Shown here: positions 62,492 to 64,000 of the stretch, piece after piece
Layout: each line of letters begins with the position of its first letter
How positions within the stretch are numbered: position 1 is the first letter of the stretch
NCBI GenBank assembly: GCA_963799455.1
Contig: CAWCXF010000008.1
Span: 1 to 64,000 of the forward strand
From: CAWCXF01 sp963799455
GTDB lineage: Bacteria; Pseudomonadota; Alphaproteobacteria; Rhodobacterales; Rhodobacteraceae
Direction of reading: 5' to 3'
DNA: 64,000 nucleotides
Notes under the pieces: model-generated
The model's database searches: none
What the model saw: the letters and a program-made list of their open reading frames with translations, nothing else
Told to the model about the DNA's origin: nothing
Made by a program: the position numbers and the translations under genes

Positions 62492-63573
62492 GGCGCGCGC
62501 GTCGCCGGGAACACCACCAGCGCGCGCGGATCCCAGGCCAGCCGCACGGGCGCGCCCCGCTCCAGCACCTCGCGGCCCATGACGTTCTTCATGCTGACGG
62601 TCACGGGCCGCGGCGCGCCGGGCAGCGCCACGTCGTAGTAGGTCATGTCGCCGTAGTAGGCGCGCTCCTCGACGCGCCCCTCGGCGATCCGGCCCGGCGG
62701 CGCCTCGCCGCCGAACACCACGTTGAGCGTCTCGGGCCTCATGCCCGCGTCGAGGGCGCCCGCGCCCAGGCCCTCGGGCGCCTGGTCGGGCGCGATCTCG
62801 GCGCGCCCGAGCCCTGCGATCTCGACCGCGCCGTCCCCGTCCGGGGTCGCCGGCAGGAAGTTCATCACGCCGATGAACTCGGCCACCTGGCGCGTGGCGG
62901 GCCGGGCGTAGAGCGTCTGGGGGGCGGCGAGCTGGGCGATGGCGCCCTCGAACATCACCGCCACGCGGTCCGACAGGATCAGCGCCTCCTCCTGGTCGTG
63001 GGTGACGAGGACGAAGGTGACGCCGACCTGCCGCTGGAGCCTCCGAAGCTCCATCTGCATCGTCTCGCGCAGCTTGCGGTCGAGCGCCGACAAGGGCTCG
63101 TCGAGCAGCAGCACGCGCGGGCGCAGGATCAGCGCGCGCGCCAGCGCCACGCGCTGGCGCTGGCCGCCCGAGAGCGCGTGGGCGGCGCGGCCTCCGTAGC
63201 CCGCCAGCCCCACCATGCCGAGCGCCGCCTCGACGCGCGAGGCGCGCTCAAGCCGCGAGAGGCCCGAGCGGCGCAGGCCGAAGGCGACGTTCTCGGCGAC
63301 GCTCAGATGCGGGAAGATGGCGTAGGACTGGAACACCATGTTGGTCGGACGGCGGTTCGGGGGCACGCCGCGCATGTCGCGCCCGTCGATCGCGACGCGC
63401 CCGCCCGAGACGGCCTCGAAGCCCGCGACGACGCGCAGCAGCGTGGTCTTGCCGCAGCCCGAGGGGCCGAGCAGCGAGAAGAACTCGCCCTCGGCGATCT
63501 CCAGATCGACCGAGCGCAGCGCGTGGTAGCCGCCGAACCACTTGTCCACGCCCTCGAGCGCGATCAGGCTCAC
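62452..63573 (-). CDS. ABC transporter ATP-binding protein, PotA-like
   Basis: ATPase subunit of a spermidine/putrescine-type importer, 373 residues. Walker A GPSGCGKTTLL (about 38), Q-loop VFQSYAIFPHLSV, signature LSGGQRQRVALARALI, Walker B VLLLDEPLSALD, and the switch His in LVTHDQEEAL. A C-terminal TOBE domain follows (ALDAGMRPETLNVVF). It overlaps the permease gene by 4 bases (ATGA) on the same strand and is convergent with the TetR gene. Confidence 0.92.
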   Translation of the reverse strand: MSLIALEGVDKWFGGYHALRSVDLEIAEGEFFSLLGPSGCGKTTLLRVVAGFEAVSGGRVAIDGRDMRGVPPNRRPTNMVFQSYAIFPHLSVAENVAFGLRRSGLSRLERASRVEAALGMVGLAGYGGRAAHALSGGQRQRVALARALILRPRVLLLDEPLSALDRKLRETMQMELRRLQRQVGVTFVLVTHDQEEALILSDRVAVMFEGAIAQLAAPQTLYARPATRQVAEFIGVMNFLPATPDGDGAVEIAGLGRAEIAPDQAPEGLGAGALDAGMRPETLNVVFGGEAPPGRIAEGRVEERAYYGDMTYYDVALPGAPRPVTVSMKNVMGREVLERGAPVRLAWDPRALVVFPATRAPQASCSTSPKPRR

Positions 63574-64000
63574 GCGACGCCCCCCTGGTCCCGCATCCCC
63601 GCCCGCGCGAGCCCGCGGCGGCGCGCCGCCTCCGCCGCCGCGACGAGGACCACGGAGAGCACCACCAGGACGGTGCCGAGCGCCATCACCACCGGGATGC
63701 GCTGGGGGAAGCGCAGCTGGCCCCAGAGGTAGACCGGCAGCGTGGGATCGCTCCCCGAGAGGAAGAAGGCGACGATGAACTCGTCGAGCGAGATGGTGAA
63801 GGAGATCAACAGCGCCGAGACGAGGCCGGGCGCGACCAGCGGCAGGGTCACGCGGGCGAAGGCCGAGAGCCGCGTCTCGCCCAGGTCGCGCGCGGCCTCC
63901 TCCATCGCGGGGTCGAGCGACTGGAACGCGCCGTTGAGGACCGCGACGGCGAAGGGCGTGCAGATCAGCACGTGGCCCGCGACGACCGTGAGCATCGACA
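63570..64000 (-). CDS. ABC transporter permease, PotC-like, partial
   Basis: C-terminal part of an inner-membrane permease; the beginning lies beyond the window. Four helices and the coupling EAA loop (MEEAARDLGETRLSAFARVT) are visible, with ISLDEFIVAFFLSG typical of PotC. It is followed at an ATGA overlap by its ATPase gene. Confidence 0.9.
   Translation of the reverse strand, partial: SMLTVVAGHVLICTPFAVAVLNGAFQSLDPAMEEAARDLGETRLSAFARVTLPLVAPGLVSALLISFTISLDEFIVAFFLSGSDPTLPVYLWGQLRFPQRIPVVMALGTVLVVLSVVLVAAAEAARRRGLARAGMRDQGGVA

Overview
The window is a very GC-rich, gene-dense piece of an alphaproteobacterial chromosome, most likely from the order Rhodobacterales. The main clues are the gene order dusB(nifR3)-ntrB-ntrC-ntrY-ntrX-trkA-trkH-hfq-hflX, an NtrC without the GAFTGA loop (as described for Rhodobacter capsulatus), a fused ispDF, a HemB without zinc-binding cysteines, an Irr-type iron box in front of a catalase, and a divergent pair of small conserved genes (DUF6456 and DUF6477 types). 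No rRNA, tRNA, CRISPR or prophage genes were found.

Layout. 1-3310: two decayed insertion sequences side by side, one on + with recognisable terminal inverted repeats and a single +1 frameshift, and an ISNCY-type element on - broken in several places. 3492-4565: an orphan LuxR-type regulator. 4696-7027: tsf, rpsB and a small cysteine-containing protein on -. 7187-9805: pseudouridine catabolism (psuK-psuG) and a DUF502 membrane protein on +. 9802-12579: patatin, 3-hydroxybutyrate dehydrogenase and a frameshifted spondin/VPLPA-CTERM secreted protein on -. 12743-12852: a candidate small RNA on - with its own promoter and intrinsic terminator. 12930-17352: a YejA-like solute-binding protein, a CsbD-like protein, a DsbA/FrnE oxidoreductase and an MFS exporter. 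17356-22993: an Na+/H+ antiporter, mfd and a membrane protein on -. 23105-28412: hemB, a SYLF lipoprotein, an HIBADH-family dehydrogenase and a penicillin acylase family protein. 28541-41519: the long minus-strand nitrogen-regulation, potassium-uptake and hfq-hflX block. 41685-46024: ispDF-pgpA-pncC, ratA, hpt and an MFS protein. 46126-48345: lipA and a CAP-domain repeat protein. 48635-50937: Irr box, katA and a VIT1 family transporter. 50947-54145: the DUF6456/DUF6477 pair and an MttB-like methyltransferase. 54327-62491: guaA, two DMT exporters with a FadL-like porin between them, a P-loop ATPase, metA, ppk2 and a TetR regulator. 62452-64000: a PotA/PotC-like ABC transporter that runs off the window.

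Gene packing is extreme. At least twelve junctions are ATGA, GTGA or TGATG overlaps, so translational coupling is the rule: psuK-psuG, dsbA-MFS, the whole dusB-ntrB-ntrC and ntrY-ntrX runs, ispDF-pgpA-pncC, katA-VIT1 and ATPase-metA.

The most interesting items are the candidate sRNA at 12743-12817; the iron-controlled katA-VIT1 operon; and a recurrent pattern of short direct duplications (9, 12, 14, 30 and 31 bp) at or near gene ends. In rpsB one stray base inside such a 12-bp array separates two alternative S2 C-termini. I see no clear large novel system; most of the window is core genome.
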